From contig CM072336.1 of the NCBI GenBank assembly GCA_036874045.1, forward strand, positions 22,581,501 through 22,645,500: 64,000 nt of DNA, given 5' to 3'. The DNA is from Cymodocea nodosa. Lineage: Eukaryota; Streptophyta; Magnoliopsida; Alismatales; Cymodoceaceae. The position numbers and the translations under genes were made by a program. The notes under the pieces were generated by a model. That model did no database searches. It had not been told where the DNA came from and worked only from the letters and a program-made list of their open reading frames with translations. Shown in pieces: positions 1 through 11,643 of this stretch; the stretch's first letter is position 1; the number at the start of each line of letters is the position of its first letter.

Positions 1-72
1 AATCAATTAATCAAAAGTAAAGATGTCAATTTCATGATACACGAATATATATTATCAACTTCAACTCATTAC

Positions 73-615
73 CTCCGTCTGGAATTGCTTCTGGGCTTCC
101 ACTGTGGACATATTGATCATTTTCACGGCCACTTGTTTCTTATCGTTGTCACGGATCGTCCCATGGTAGACAATCCCATGCCCTCCCCTATCAAGTTCTC
201 TCTCAAAATTTCTAGTCATGGCAACCAACTCCGCGTATGAGAATTTTTGCATGCCCTCCAATGAAGGTAGTGGCGGTGGTGGTGGTGGCGGCGTCGACGT
301 AGATGAATCTAAAACAAATTAAACAAGGGAATATTATCAATGAATATTTAGATTCAGTATTAATTATCTTAACAAACACATGGACCTTAATTAATAATTA
401 ATTCACCTTTGCATGTTTTGCGCTTTCTTCTCTTGAGCATGAAGTAAATAACGACCACTGCGATGACAATGGCCACCAATACCACTGTCCCAACCAAAGC
501 TCCGATCAAAATATTATTGTTTTTCCCTTTAGGATACAAATCAGGGTTGCCTTCGATGCTAAATTTATATAGACCAAAACAATTCAGATAATATTGCCAT
601 CTTCAATCAGCACTT

Positions 616-648
<33 letters not shown>

Positions 649-2882
649 GATGACAACATTCATACCTTAGTGTTAGTGATCCGGAATTATGTCGATGCAA
701 AAGCTTCTCAGGGATCGGTCCGCTTAATCTGTTGTATGATAGATTCCTGTAGTTTGAAACACAAATTCGATAAGTAGTATAATATTGCTCCCTTCTTTTG
801 GGTTGGAGCTTCAAGCTTATTAATGTTAATTTAAGAGTGTGTCCATACTTACAAGAACTCAAGATGCTCAAGACTTGCAAGGATTCCTGGGATTGCACCT
901 GTTAACTTATTGTTTGATAAATCCCTGTTTAATTCATAACAATCAAGTTGTGTGCATATATAACATCCATCTATTAGTCAAAAAATAGATTCGATATATG
1001 TAAAGGGCTAGTGATCGAACTCACAGGTATCGTAGTCGCGTGAGCTTGCCAAAAGCATTTTCTATCTTACCTTCCAGTCCACTAGAAGAGAGGTGCCTAT
1101 ATTTAAACCATATCGTGTTTATTAGCTATCAAAGCAGTTAATAACAAATATACCACCCATAATTATCGACATTGTTTAGGATTATTCTGACCCAATAAAT
1201 TCAACTGCAAATATTTCATAAACGTTGAATTGAAGAAGCTGCTGGCTTACAGGTTGATGACACGGGGACTTCTTCTGGGGTTTACATAGAGACATTTCAA
1301 TCCCTCCCATGATAGATCATTCGGAAGGCATGGATCACCTTGCCAGTTCCTCTGCAACTTGTATAGCTTCTTGACTTCAAACATGGCATTTGCTAGTGAA
1401 TTTTCATTCAAGCTTGAGTTAGATTATGCAACACAGCCACTTGTTTGTTATTGGGATGGAAAGGTGGGAAGTAATTTATACAGTCATTATGGTTATACTT
1501 ACCATCGGTTGTATCAGTTTCAGATTGCATGTCTATGACGACGAACACCTCTATAGCATTAGTGATCGGAGGGTGTGTGGATTCGCTCTCTTTGTACAAA
1601 TACAACCATAATACATCCGTAGTTTCGATTGTAGATCTAACAAAGGTGGTAGTCGTGAGATATTCAGGTGTGAAACTATCCATCCAATATTCATCTCCCC
1701 ATGTGATACTGAACACTCTCTTCTCATCATATTGAAGTTGTTCGATGTCAGCCATATGCACGGCGGCATAGTACCTTGAACCTTGGTATTCCACGCTTGC
1801 ATTAGTTGCATTCCATGATTTCAAGGTATCGCCGTATGACGAGTTTGATAAAGAAACCGCAGTCTGCATTACTTTCAATGGTGGCTTGAAACCCTTGTCA
1901 GGCGTAGCAACTTTACGAGTGGTGGTGATAATGTTGTAATCACTGTAATCAAATGTTTCCGCCTTCCATAGGCGGTCATAATCATCGAATGGGTACCTTA
2001 AGTGATATGTAAAGGTAGATATGATTAAGTGATGGATATCTATCTACTTTGGTATTAATCTCTTGTTATACTTGATGATATATATATATATATATATATA
2101 TATTGATAATGAAGGTATAATCGATATCTCCATACCTGAGGTCGTGATTTGTGTAGCTGAGCCTATCCAATGTAACTAGATAATGATCAGTAGAATTTAG
2201 TCCAGGATATAATTCATCAGGAAGAGGTCGTAACTCTAAAACAGATATGAATGATGCCCCCTTGCCCTTATCGATCAAACAAATAGAAATTGTATCTGAG
2301 GTGGCAATCACCATGGCTTCGTAGTGATTGTAAGAATTTTCACTATTTAGCGAAACATTTGCCCAAAAGTTGATGCCCATGTAGAGATCAAAGGTTGGGG
2401 GTTGATTCTTCCCATCGTAGTTCCCATATAGAAAAGAAGCACGTACAAGATACTTACGTCCCTGTTTGATGGGTTTAACCCTATAGCAGTTCCTTCTCCC
2501 ACCGGGGAAGCTTCTCAAGTCAAACAACTCCTGTGGGTATCCTTTCGGGTAGTGAACCATAGAAGAGACCTTGTGGAGCTCACCAGAATCAATGAAGTCA
2601 TGATCTGAAACATACCATAACCCGGTGTCTGATTTGCTAGAGATGTGATATTTGGGCTTTCCACAATCGATGTTTATGAAATCTGGCAAGATCAAGTATT
2701 GATTTGGAGATGCATTAGTAAAGACAAGTCAAAATCAGTTTCATTGTGAGAAATAAAAGTTAGAATAGAGGCCAAGGTTGATATCCATGTCACATACCTG
2801 AAATCGATTGCCCACAAACAAAATCAATGAATGCAAGAAGCATAATAGCCATCATAACACATCTTTGTCCATGGCCATCCAT
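73..2882 (-). CDS. Malectin-like/LRR receptor-like kinase, copy 1 (3' end outside window)
   Basis: Plasma-membrane receptor kinase of the LRR-I type. Exons on the minus strand: 2798-2882, 2136-2682, 1503-1996, 1251-1392, 1025-1096, 853-924, 666-746, 407-558, 73-308; all joins keep frame and use GT-AG. The start at 2882 opens a signal peptide ending near VCGQS. Exons 2-3 encode the malectin-like ectodomain (start DFINIDCG), exon 4 the WQGDPCLP segment, exons 5-7 LRR units (two of exactly 72 nt), exon 8 one membrane segment with a basic stop-transfer (KRRKRK), exon 9 a proline run and the start of the kinase. The remaining kinase exons lie left of base 1. Oddity: the first glycine of the nucleotide-binding loop is Asp (LDRGGHG), whereas copy 2 has LGRGGFG. 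Ligand unknown. Family call is firm; whether it is an active kinase is open. Confidence 0.9.
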
Positions 2883-3275
2883 CGACCCTCTTCTCTCAGA
2901 ACTTGGATCATCCACGTAATTGGTTTTAGCCTGTGGTTATTATTTTGATCATTGACGTCCTTAATTAAATTATAACCTTCTGCAACAGGAGATCAACGTG
3001 CAAGCAAACTTGGGTTGGCTTCTCGGCATTTGGAAGTGGTTAATCATTCAAACAGTATCGTGCATCTTATGAATGAATTCCTATCATTAACATATTCTAC
3101 TCAAATCAAATTCGTGGAGGTCACTAATATTATATATCTATAAACCACGTAAGAATTACTCTTGCTGTTTTACAAGGACTAATATTGCCCAAGAGAAATG
3201 ACCATATATATATGATAGCTTCATTTAATTTTGTAACAGTAGTAGAAGATGTCTGAACGAAGATGCCAAGATTTC
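2883..3275 (-). promoter_or_regulatory. 5' flank of receptor kinase copy 1
   Basis: About 180 bp directly upstream of the start codon is clearly similar to the region upstream of copy 2 (35102-35280), so the duplication that made the two genes included proximal promoter DNA. The similarity on the other side stops at 35280, where foreign sequence begins. I could not pick a convincing TATA box. Confidence 0.4.
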
Positions 3276-3655
3276 AACAAGAACATATATATAGAGAAAG
3301 TATTTATATATAAATAGGAAAAGTCAATTGGGAAACGATATATCCAAATGAAGCATATATAACAGTACGTATTAGAAACTTGTTTGTCCAACTTGGCTTG
3401 GCTTCCTGGCCAGCTGGAGATGGTTCATCATTCAATCAATATCGTGCAACCTATGAATGTGATCATTAATATACTCTACTCAGATCAAATTCGTGGAGGT
3501 CACTAATCACTAAAACTAGATATTTATATATAAATCATGTGAGAATTAGTGTTTTACAATGTAGTACTACTGTCCGAGAAAAGTGACCAGTCATATATAA
3601 TAGCTTCATTTAATTTTGTAACAGCAGTGGAAGATGTCAGGATGAAGGTGCTAAC
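3000..3655. repeat. Tandem duplication of about 270 bp in the upstream region of receptor kinase copy 1
   Basis: Two diverged units, about 3000-3275 and 3380-3655, share the order of several landmarks: a TTGGCTTC block, a TCATTCAA..CAGTATCG-like block, AAATTCGTGGAGGTCACTAA, AGCTTCATTTAATTTTGTAA and GAAGATGTC. The units are separated by roughly 100 bp. Seen directly; boundaries are approximate. Confidence 0.75.
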
Positions 3656-4019
3656 ATTTCAAAAGAATATATAAAGAGAGAATGTATTTATGAGTGCATT
3701 TGATAGCACTCGAATTTCAACTCTTACCTTTTAATGTTTGAAAGTTAGGATTTTAGAGATGAGAATTAGGTGCTAATTCTAAGAAAAATTAAAAATTATA
3801 TTTAATATGAGATGTAAGTATATTCAATTCTTGTGTGTAAATTTTCAAAAATGCTCCTCAATACATATTTAAGTATAATTTATTTGATTTGTTTATTTTT
3901 AATTATAAATGGTGAGATATAAATAACCATAATATGATTAAATAATTATTATATCAATGTTAACATTAAAAATATTACTTAGAGGAATGTATGAAATTGA
4001 TTTGAGTACTAAGCTTTAA
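3656..4019. other. AT-rich spacer, nothing recognised
   Basis: Noncoding, AT-rich sequence between the duplicated receptor-kinase upstream region and the first retrotransposon fragment. No open frame, RNA gene or clear terminal repeat seen. Confidence 0.5.
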
Positions 4020-4500
4020 TTTAAATTAAGTGAATTAACAAAGAAGATAGAAAAATTATCATTAAATCAAAAGTTAATTGAACAAAATATAAGTATGAAT
4101 GACTTAGATGTTATTTATGCTAAAAATTAAAGAGATAATTTTGATAATTCTTATAATCCTAATCGGAGAAATAACAATTTCCAATGAGGAGAGAATATAA
4201 ATGATAAAAATCAAAGTTATAAAACATTAATTGAACAAGGAGCTAGAATAGATAAATTAGAAAAGATAATTCAAAACATATTAATGACAATCGTTTAGAT
4301 CATATATTTGAAAATATTGCAATCTAAAATCAAAACATGAATAGAAATATACCCTTTAGATTAAAAGAACCAATTGAAATTAGACCTATAAGAGAACTGC
4401 CAAATCAATCATTACCCAATCCTTTAAATAGAAATATGAACGAAATTAATACCTCCTATGGGAGGGAAGCGAAATGAAGTAATATAGTTGTTATTAATGA
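4020..4500 (+). pseudogene. Gag C-terminal fragment of an Athila/Tat-like gypsy element
   Basis: Broken frames on the plus strand encode short Asn/Lys-rich peptides, including SYNPNRRNNN and TLIEQGARIDKLEKI. These resemble the end of Gag in Athila/Tat-group elements, where a YNPGWRNHP-like stretch precedes a coiled, charged tail. Several stops interrupt it. It lies upstream of the F-box half at 4685 with pol missing in between. Assignment is by motif resemblance only. Confidence 0.45.
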
Positions 4501-4684
4501 TGTACATGTATACTATAGAAAAATAGAAAAGACAAAAACTTAGAAAACTTTATAATAAAAATAGTTTTTATTGTTCTCAAGTTCGTAGAGTTATTACTCA
4601 ACTCAATGAACCTAGTATATTAAGTTATGACCTAAACCTACAAAATTGTTAGTAAGTTAAATATTAATGTTTATTTTTATTTTT

Positions 4685-4797
4685 ATGTTACTGAATACAA
4701 AATCACAACAATTGGAAACTATGAAGTTGCCACTAGACGCACTAAAGGAAGTATTAAGTTATTTATCAGCTAAAGATCTATGCAAATTGTGTTGTAT
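4685..4797 (+). pseudogene. N-terminal half of an F-box gene, cut by an LTR
   Basis: An open frame of 37 codons from ATG at 4685 carries a convincing F-box core: LPLDALKEVLSYLSAKDLCK followed by LCC. F-box motifs bind SKP1 in SCF ubiquitin ligases. The frame stops abruptly where an LTR begins at 4798 (TGTTTAAAATG). The expected continuation of an F-box linker (CVSKQFKECI-like) is found at 22001, just after bases TGTGT that nearly match TGTAT at 4793-4797. This half and the downstream FBA-like ORFs therefore look like parts of one gene split by insertion. No other N-terminal half was seen in the window. Confidence 0.65.
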
Positions 4798-5610
4798 TGT
4801 TTAAAATGAAAAAGTACATAATATTAATGGTTAATTGCATTATATTTATCTTATCATATGAAAATTAAGCCATTATGTGATAATTATATGATTACATGCC
4901 TTAACTACAGAATGTGCATAATTTCAAGAAATTAACGTTAATTAAATATCATTTTTAAAAGATTGAAAACTTGATTTAAGTGTGATTTTATAGAAGTATA
5001 CGAATGCTCATAAAGTTATTCATGTAAGTTTACGGACCTTCGTAAAGTTACTAAGGTTACAAAAGCTTATAAAGTTTTAAGCTAAGTTTACAGACCCTCG
5101 TCAACTTAACTTCGTAAGTTTACGAAACCTCATAAAGTTAGGAGTTATTTCACACGTCAACTTTTGAATAAGAATTATTTCTTTTGCATATTAAATGTTA
5201 AATGTTATAAAATATTTATTTTATTAAACTATAAAGCTAAACGAGTCCATTGAGTTAAGCTTTATTCAACAAGGTAAGTTCATTGAGTTACAATTAAGTC
5301 AACGAGGTAAGTCTATTAAGTTACACTAACTCCATAGACTAGTTATTTTCTAATATGCCACTGTGAGTAATTGTAGGAATAAGAAATTAGAAGGAAAATC
5401 ACGATTGCACATTTCACGTAAGATTTAAATTGTGGTCATCAAAGAAGAAATCACCATCATAGAATTGAAGGAAGAATATCCAACCAGTCATTTCATTAGA
5501 GGTAGTTACTACTAAAAGAAATACAAAAAGAAGAGGACAAGAACGAAGAAGAGTGTAGGGTGTGTGGAGAACCGCACTATCTACAAAAAACGTCGATAGT
5601 TTCTTGAAAT
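4798..5610 (+). mobile_element. Truncated LTR (plus orientation) of the TGTTTAGAATG family
   Basis: Begins with TGTTTAAAATGAAAAAG, the U3 start of the family, and stays collinear with the LTR at 20574-21984 for several hundred bases, including its cluster of GTAAAGTTTACGGA-like motifs (5015-5140). It breaks off near 5610, where another LTR of the same family is inserted (5616). The 3' part of this LTR is missing. Confidence 0.75.
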
Positions 5611-5615
5611 ACCAA

Positions 5616-7844
5616 TGTTTAGAATGAAAAGTGCATAATATTAACGGTTAAATAATAGTTAATTGCATAATATTTAGCTTACCATATGAGAATTAAGCCA
5701 TTATGTTATAATTGCACTATTATATGCTTTAATGAAAGAATCTGCATAATTTCAGGAAATTAATGTTAATTAAGTACATTTCTACACTATCGGTGAGTTA
5801 CAAGCTTTTTAATTCCTAAGTATCCAAATTGTCTGTTATTTCGGAGAGTTACATTTCATGTACCTGATAGTTATGTTATAAATGCTTAAAGAATACTTTA
5901 TTATTTCCTGAAGGACACGTGTTGTAACCTTAATATATGACTTAAGTAGATTTTCAGTAAGTTAGATGCTAACTATCCGAAATGTGTCTAAGCATTGAAT
6001 AGTTAGGTTTGCAAGTATCCGAAATATCTTTTTATCATAAAATTGACTAAGGACACGTGTTCTGATCTAGAAACTTGACTTAAGTTATCTTTCAGAAGGT
6101 TAGGTGCTAATAATCTGAAATGTGCATGAGTTTCGGATACTTATAGTTGTAATTATCTGAAACATTAGAACTTGTTAAGTTATTTCTTTATTACACATGT
6201 TTTATAGTTAAGTCAATGAAGTAAGTCTGTTGAGTTACACTAACTCTACGAACCATTTATTTTCTAACATGCCACTATAGTAATTGCAGAAATAGGAAAT
6301 TCGAAGGAAAGCCACGATTGCACGTATCACGTAGTAATTAACTCATGGAATGAAGAATAAATCACCACCGTTAATATGAAGGAAGGAAATCCATCCAATC
6401 ATTTAAGCAGAAGCAATTACTACTAAAAAATATATAAAAGAAGAGGAGAAAAATCGTGTATAAGGGTGAAGTAGAGGACCATGCTAATTGCAGGAAGCAT
6501 TGGAAGTTGCCTGAAGCTCCACAACACCACCAAAACTACCAACCATCAGAGGTCTGTGAGGATACTTTTCAAATGTTGGGTCAATTCCAATTCAAACACA
6601 ATGATTGACAACCATTGTGAGGAGTGATCATGTCGTAGGAAGGAAAGCCATTTTCACCAAGCACCAATGAATATCTCAGGAGATTGTAAAGCTTCTAGCC
6701 TTGGTTTCAGGTTGATGCCATTATACTGAAGAGGAGATCAACTTACAAATCTTGGTTCGCGATTCTATAGGGAGAGGAGGCAAGATTGTAAGTGATTAAG
6801 ATTTCAGTGGTGTAATCACGTCGCATGTAGTGACAGAAGTTTTTACTATCGATAGAGATTTTTACATTTCAACTTTCGCTCATCTTCAGGAATATATCAA
6901 AAAAAAAATACCAAAAGTAACTAATTATCTATATTTACATTTAGTATTAAAGTGTTGTATTATTTGTTTTGTATCGTATTAATGTTATCATTGTTAGTAA
7001 TGTAAATGTTTTATGTTTGTTTAATTCAGAAAATAGAAAATAGTTTTATTGTTTATTGAAAGTGATTAAATTTTCAGTGGCGTAATCTCATCACATGTAG
7101 TGACAGAAGTTTTTACTGTCCATAGAGAATTTTACATTTTGCCTTTCGCTACTCTTCAAGAACATATCAAAATAAAAATACCAAAAACAACTCATTATCT
7201 ATATTTACATTTAATACTAAAGTGTTGTATTGTTTGTTTTGTATTGTGATTAATGTTATCATTGTTAGTATTGTGAATGTTTTATGTTTGTTTGATTAAA
7301 AAAATAGAAAATAGTTTATTGTTTACTGAAATTGATTCATCAAGATATTTAAAAATCCTAATGGTTACTATTTGAAATATCTAAATGTTAGTGTTGCTTA
7401 ATGACAAATCTCAAATTAGCTAACATTAAAAAGCTTAATTGATACTATTTACATTTTGTGGAACCGCCCAATGGATTGCTGAATTCTCTTGTGAATTGCA
7501 ATATTTAACTAGAAAATTAGGCTCGTAGAGTTAACTTAAGTCCACGAGGTTAGTTTGTTGAGTTAACCATAACTCTACAAATTAAGTCCGTTGAGTTATA
7601 GTTAACTCAACAGAATGCTTAACTAAATACATATAAACTTCAATATAAAAATTGAAATAGTACACAATTCTTACTCAATCTTTGTAGGATTGACTTGTAC
7701 CTACACACAAATATAATATACACTATGCACTTACAATCAAAAATACAAATTGGACTTCATATCTAATTTGTGTGAAAAGTTATTTGTTTACTTCTAAAAA
7801 TTTATTAATATAAGCATAAAACCAAATCAAACAAGTTTTCCAAC
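5616..7844 (+). mobile_element. Solo LTR (plus orientation), ACCAA target duplication
   Basis: Starts TGTTTAGAATG at 5616 and ends with the family's U5 end about 2.23 kb later. ACCAA occurs directly before it (5611-5615) and directly after it (7845-7849), as expected for a 5-bp target-site duplication; if the LTR is taken to end in CA at 7845 the shared bases are CCAA. No internal element sequence is attached, so it reads as a solo LTR left by LTR-LTR recombination. It is longer than the other copies because of an internal tandem duplication (6791-7330). Confidence 0.7.
6791..7330. repeat. Tandem duplication of about 270 bp inside the solo LTR
   Basis: Two copies starting near 6791 and 7060. 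Both contain GTGATTAA..TTTCAGTGG, then CATGTAGTGACAGAAG, then a CTTTCGCT block and a run to TTTATGTTTGTTT. Other LTRs of the family (for example 16100-16260, minus) carry one copy. Confidence 0.8.
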
Positions 7845-8715
7845 ACCAAGTTAAATATTATGCAATTAACCATCATTTAACCATTAATATTATGCACTTT
7901 TTCATTCTAAACACTTCCCCCATACTTAAATTTTGCTAGTCCCTTGGCAAACTAAGATCTAACTAGTTGGTCTTTCTAAAGTACTAGAATTAATTCTTCC
8001 TTTTTCTTTTCTTTAGAATACATAAATTAGATTAATATATATAGATATTCTGTATTTTTCAGTAATCTATTTTAACATTGTTTTCTACTCTTCAACCTGC
8101 AAATATATTTAAAACATATGTAAATTACATACAAAATATATTAGCATCACATAGGTAGTAATTATATTATCATTTTTTCTTCTTTTCAACATTTGTTATT
8201 CTGAATTTTCCAATATGATTTCTAGAATAAATTTCAACTACATACAAATCAAAACATAATCCAACTCAATATGATTAAAACAAGAAGAATAATGAATTGT
8301 ATCTCAAATAAACAACTTCAAAAGTCTAATCTAGATTTATACTTCAGTAATTTTAGATAACATAAAATATACTCGATTCAAAAGATATTTGTATTTCACA
8401 AAACACTTTTATCTTTTCAGAACAGTATATGCATATTTGTACTTTAAAAGTTAGTTTGAAAAGCTTGAATCATAAAAGAGCTTTCTAGTGTACCCATGTA
8501 TCGAACTTTCAGTCAACAGTCCCAGATCTGATCAGGATCTTAGGTTGCCAGATTTAAAGAGTCTTTTTTCAGGTCAACAATTCTTACATACTTATTTGCT
8601 CAAGTACAAAAGGCTCGCGATCAAACAAGTCAATAAACTCTCAAAGTTTTTCTCTCTTTTTTTCCACTTTTTTTCTTTTTTCAACACAGTATATATACGT
8701 ATTTCATTAATACAG
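7845..8715 (-). mobile_element. Inverted 3' end of a family element: LTR head, polypurine tract, internal DNA
   Basis: On the minus strand, internal sequence runs from about 8715 to a polypurine tract (7914-7928, reading AAGTATGGGGGAAG) and then directly into an LTR start (TGTTTAGAATG, 7913 downward), which is lost after about 65 bp. The segment is the reverse complement of 19745-20573 on the plus strand: both would encode the same non-conserved peptide, with residues LRLPDLKS, in opposite orientations. It defines the boundary between internal DNA and 3' LTR for this family. Confidence 0.75.
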
Positions 8716-9904
8716 ATGCAATACAATACAAATCCTATAGATTTGGTTTTAAGGAGGTGTGTTCCAGAAACTAAATATCAGAGCATATTGTCATTTTGCC
8801 ATGACCAAGCATGTAGAGGGCATTTTAGTTTAGAGAAAACTATTGCCAAAATTCTGCAATGTGAATTTTATTGGCCAACACTATTCAAAGATACTTATAA
8901 ATACTACGTAAGTTGTTTAAAATGTCAACAAATAAGAAGAATATTAATGAGGAATATGATGCATTTTAATCCTATTGTTGAGGTTGAAATCTTTGATGTA
9001 TGGGGAATAGATTTTATGGGTCCATTTCCTATGTCTAATCAATTTAATTATATATTGTTGGGGGTGGATTATGTATCTAAATGGATAGAAGTTATTCCTA
9101 CAAAAACTAATGACAACAAAGTGGTAATACAGTTTATAAGAACTAATATAATTGCCAGATTTGGAATACCTAAAGTTATCATCAGTGATAAAGGAACTCA
9201 TTTCTATAATAGAAGTTTTGAAGCCTTAATGAAGAAATATGGAGTAAACCACAAAATTACAACATCATATCATCCGCAAACAAGCAGACAAGTAGAAAGT
9301 GTAAACAAACAAATTAAGTTAAACTTAGAAAAAGTAGTAAATCCTACTAGAAAAGATTAGGCTAATAGATTAATAAATGCACTTTGGGCTTATAGAACTG
9401 CTTATAAGACAAGCTTAGGTATGTCACCTTTTAGGCTAGTATATGGAAAAAGTTGTCATTTACTAGCTGAAATTGAACATAAAGCTTATTGGGCATTAAA
9501 AACTCTGAATATTAATTTAAATCAAGCTACTAAAAATAGGAAAATACAATTGATTGAATTAGAAGAATTTAGGAATGAAGCTTATTTGAAAACTGTAAGA
9601 GAAAAAGAGAAAATGAAGTTCTAACATGACAAAAATTATTTCAAAAACCTTTGAAATAGGATAAGAAGTATATCTTTACATGACTATACTCCATAACCAT
9701 CTAGGAAAATTAGGATTTAGATGGGTAGGACCTTATATAATTTGAAATATTTATTCTTATAGAGCTATTGAAATTGAAAATCCTAAAAATCAAAATATAT
9801 TTAAAGTAAATGGACAAAGACTTAGACCTATTCTGAAGATTACAAAAAGTTCTTTTGGAATTATAGAAGAAGTAAGAGTAGAGGACTACTTATGCTTTAC
9901 TTAA
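8716..9904 (+). pseudogene. Gypsy (Athila/Tat-like) integrase and pol C-terminus
   Basis: Retrotransposon integrase, which inserts element cDNA into the host genome. From about 8716 the frame shows the HHCC zinc-binding region (CHDQACRGHF ... CLKCQQI), the catalytic core with Asp in WGIDFMGPF, Asp in ISDKGTHF and Glu in RQVESVNK, then [10 protein letters not shown] and, after frameshifts, a C-terminal GPY-like stretch and VNGQRLRPIL. The DDE residues are all present. It is broken by a TAG at 9358-9360, where the family has Trp, and by later stops and frameshifts. It is joined on the left to inverted 3' internal DNA, and its downstream side runs into an inverted LTR. Confidence 0.85.
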
Positions 9905-9947
9905 GAAGAAATTATCTAAATAAAAAAAAACCTTATCTAAACATAGT

Positions 9948-10082
9948 CACGGTTCAACCAAAATAAATTATCGATTTTACCGAAACATATACTAAAAGAA
10001 AAAATCTTTGCGGTTCAACTGATAGGATCCATCTATCTAACCGAAACATAAAAACATAAAAAAAATTTATGTGGTTCAACCT
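9948..10082. repeat. Short degenerate repeat with GGTTCAAC units
   Basis: The block GGTTCAAC recurs at about 9950, 10011 and 10072, and ACCGAAACATA occurs between successive copies (near 9980 and 10040), giving a period of about 61 bp. It lies between the integrase remnant and the truncated LTR. Function unknown. Confidence 0.5.
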
Positions 10083-11612
10083 CATGGACTTAAGTTAACT
10101 CCATGAGCCTATCTTTCCAGTTAAATACTGCTATTTATAGAGGAATTTGGCCAACCATTGGGCAATTTCACAAAATGTAAATAATATCAATTAAGCTCTT
10201 TAATGTTAGTTAATATTAGATTTGTCATTAAGCAACACTAACATTTAGATATTTCAAACAATAACCATTAAAATCTTTAAGTATTTGGAACGAATCAATT
10301 TCAGTAAACTGTAAAACTATTTTTCTATTTTCTGAATCAAACAAACATAAAACATTCATAATACTGACAATGATAACATTAATCACGATACAAAACAAAT
10401 AATACAACACTTTAATACTAAATGTAAACACAGATAATTTGTTATTTTTGGTATTTTTGTTTTTGATATGTTCCTAAATATGAATGAAATGTGAAATGTA
10501 AAAATCTCTATCGACAGTAAAAATTTTCATCACTACATGCGATGCGATTACACCACTAAAAACTTAATCACTTACAATCTTGCCTCCTCTCCCTATAAAA
10601 TCGTGAATCAAGAATTGTAAGATGACCTCTTCTTTAGCATACTAGCATCAACCCGAAACCAATGCTAGAAGCTTTACGATCTCCTAAGATATGAGTCGGT
10701 GCTTGGTGAAAATGACTTCCCTTCCTACGACGTGATCACTCCTCACAATAGTTATCAATCACCGTGTTTGGCTCGAAATTGACCCAACATCAGGAAAGTA
10801 TCCTCACAGACCTCCAATGGTTGGTGATTTTGGTGGTAGAGTGAAGCTTCAGGGAACTTTCGACGCTTCCTATAGTTAGCATGATTCTCCACCTCTACAC
10901 ACACACTTTCTTCGTATTTGTCCTCTTCTTTTATATTTCTTTCAGTAGTAACTGCTTCTACTTAGATGATCGATTGGATTTTCTTCTTTCATATCAACGA
11001 TGGTGATTTCTTCTTCATTCCACAAGTGAATTCCTATGTGATACGTGTAATCGTGGTTTTCCTTTGAATTTCCTATTTCTGCAACTGCTATAGTGGCATA
11101 TTAGAAAATAAATGGTCTATGGAGTTACAAATAACTCAACAAACTTACTTCATTGATTTAACTATAAAACACGTGCAATAAAGAAATAACTAGTTCAGAT
11201 ATTTCAGATACTTACAAATCTTAACTATCCGATGCTTAGATGCATTTTGGATAGTTACTAGATAACTTGTCGAAAATTCACTTAAGTCATGCATTAATGT
11301 TACAACACGTGTACTTTAGGAAATAATAAAATATTCTTTAAGCATTTAAAACATAATTGTCTAGTACATGCAATATAACTCTCCAAAATAATAGAAAATT
11401 TGGATACTTAAGAATTAAAAAGCTTGCAACTCACTAACAATTCAGAAATGTACTTAATTAACGCCAATTCCCTAAAATTATGTAGATTCTTTCATTAAAG
11501 CATATAACAGTGCAATTATAACATAATGACTTAATTCTCATATGATAAGCTAAATATTATGCAATTAACCATCATTTAACCCTTAATATTATGTACTTTT
11601 TCATTCTAAACA
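10083..11612 (-). mobile_element. LTR (minus orientation), U5 end missing
   Basis: The plus strand ends in TTCATTCTAAACA at 11612, the reverse complement of the family LTR start. The body matches the LTRs at 15645-17584 (same orientation) and 5616-7844 (inverted). The U5 end is missing: similarity begins only near 10083, within the GAGTTAA-type motif block. It directly precedes FBA-like copy 1. Confidence 0.75.
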
Positions 11613-11643
11613 CATATCATCCCAATTTATTGGCCTACTATAA

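Noticed and set aside
616-644. TA microsatellites in receptor kinase introns (also near 2080-2103 and 34305-34322)
   Set aside because: Ordinary simple repeats in plant introns, with no further signal.
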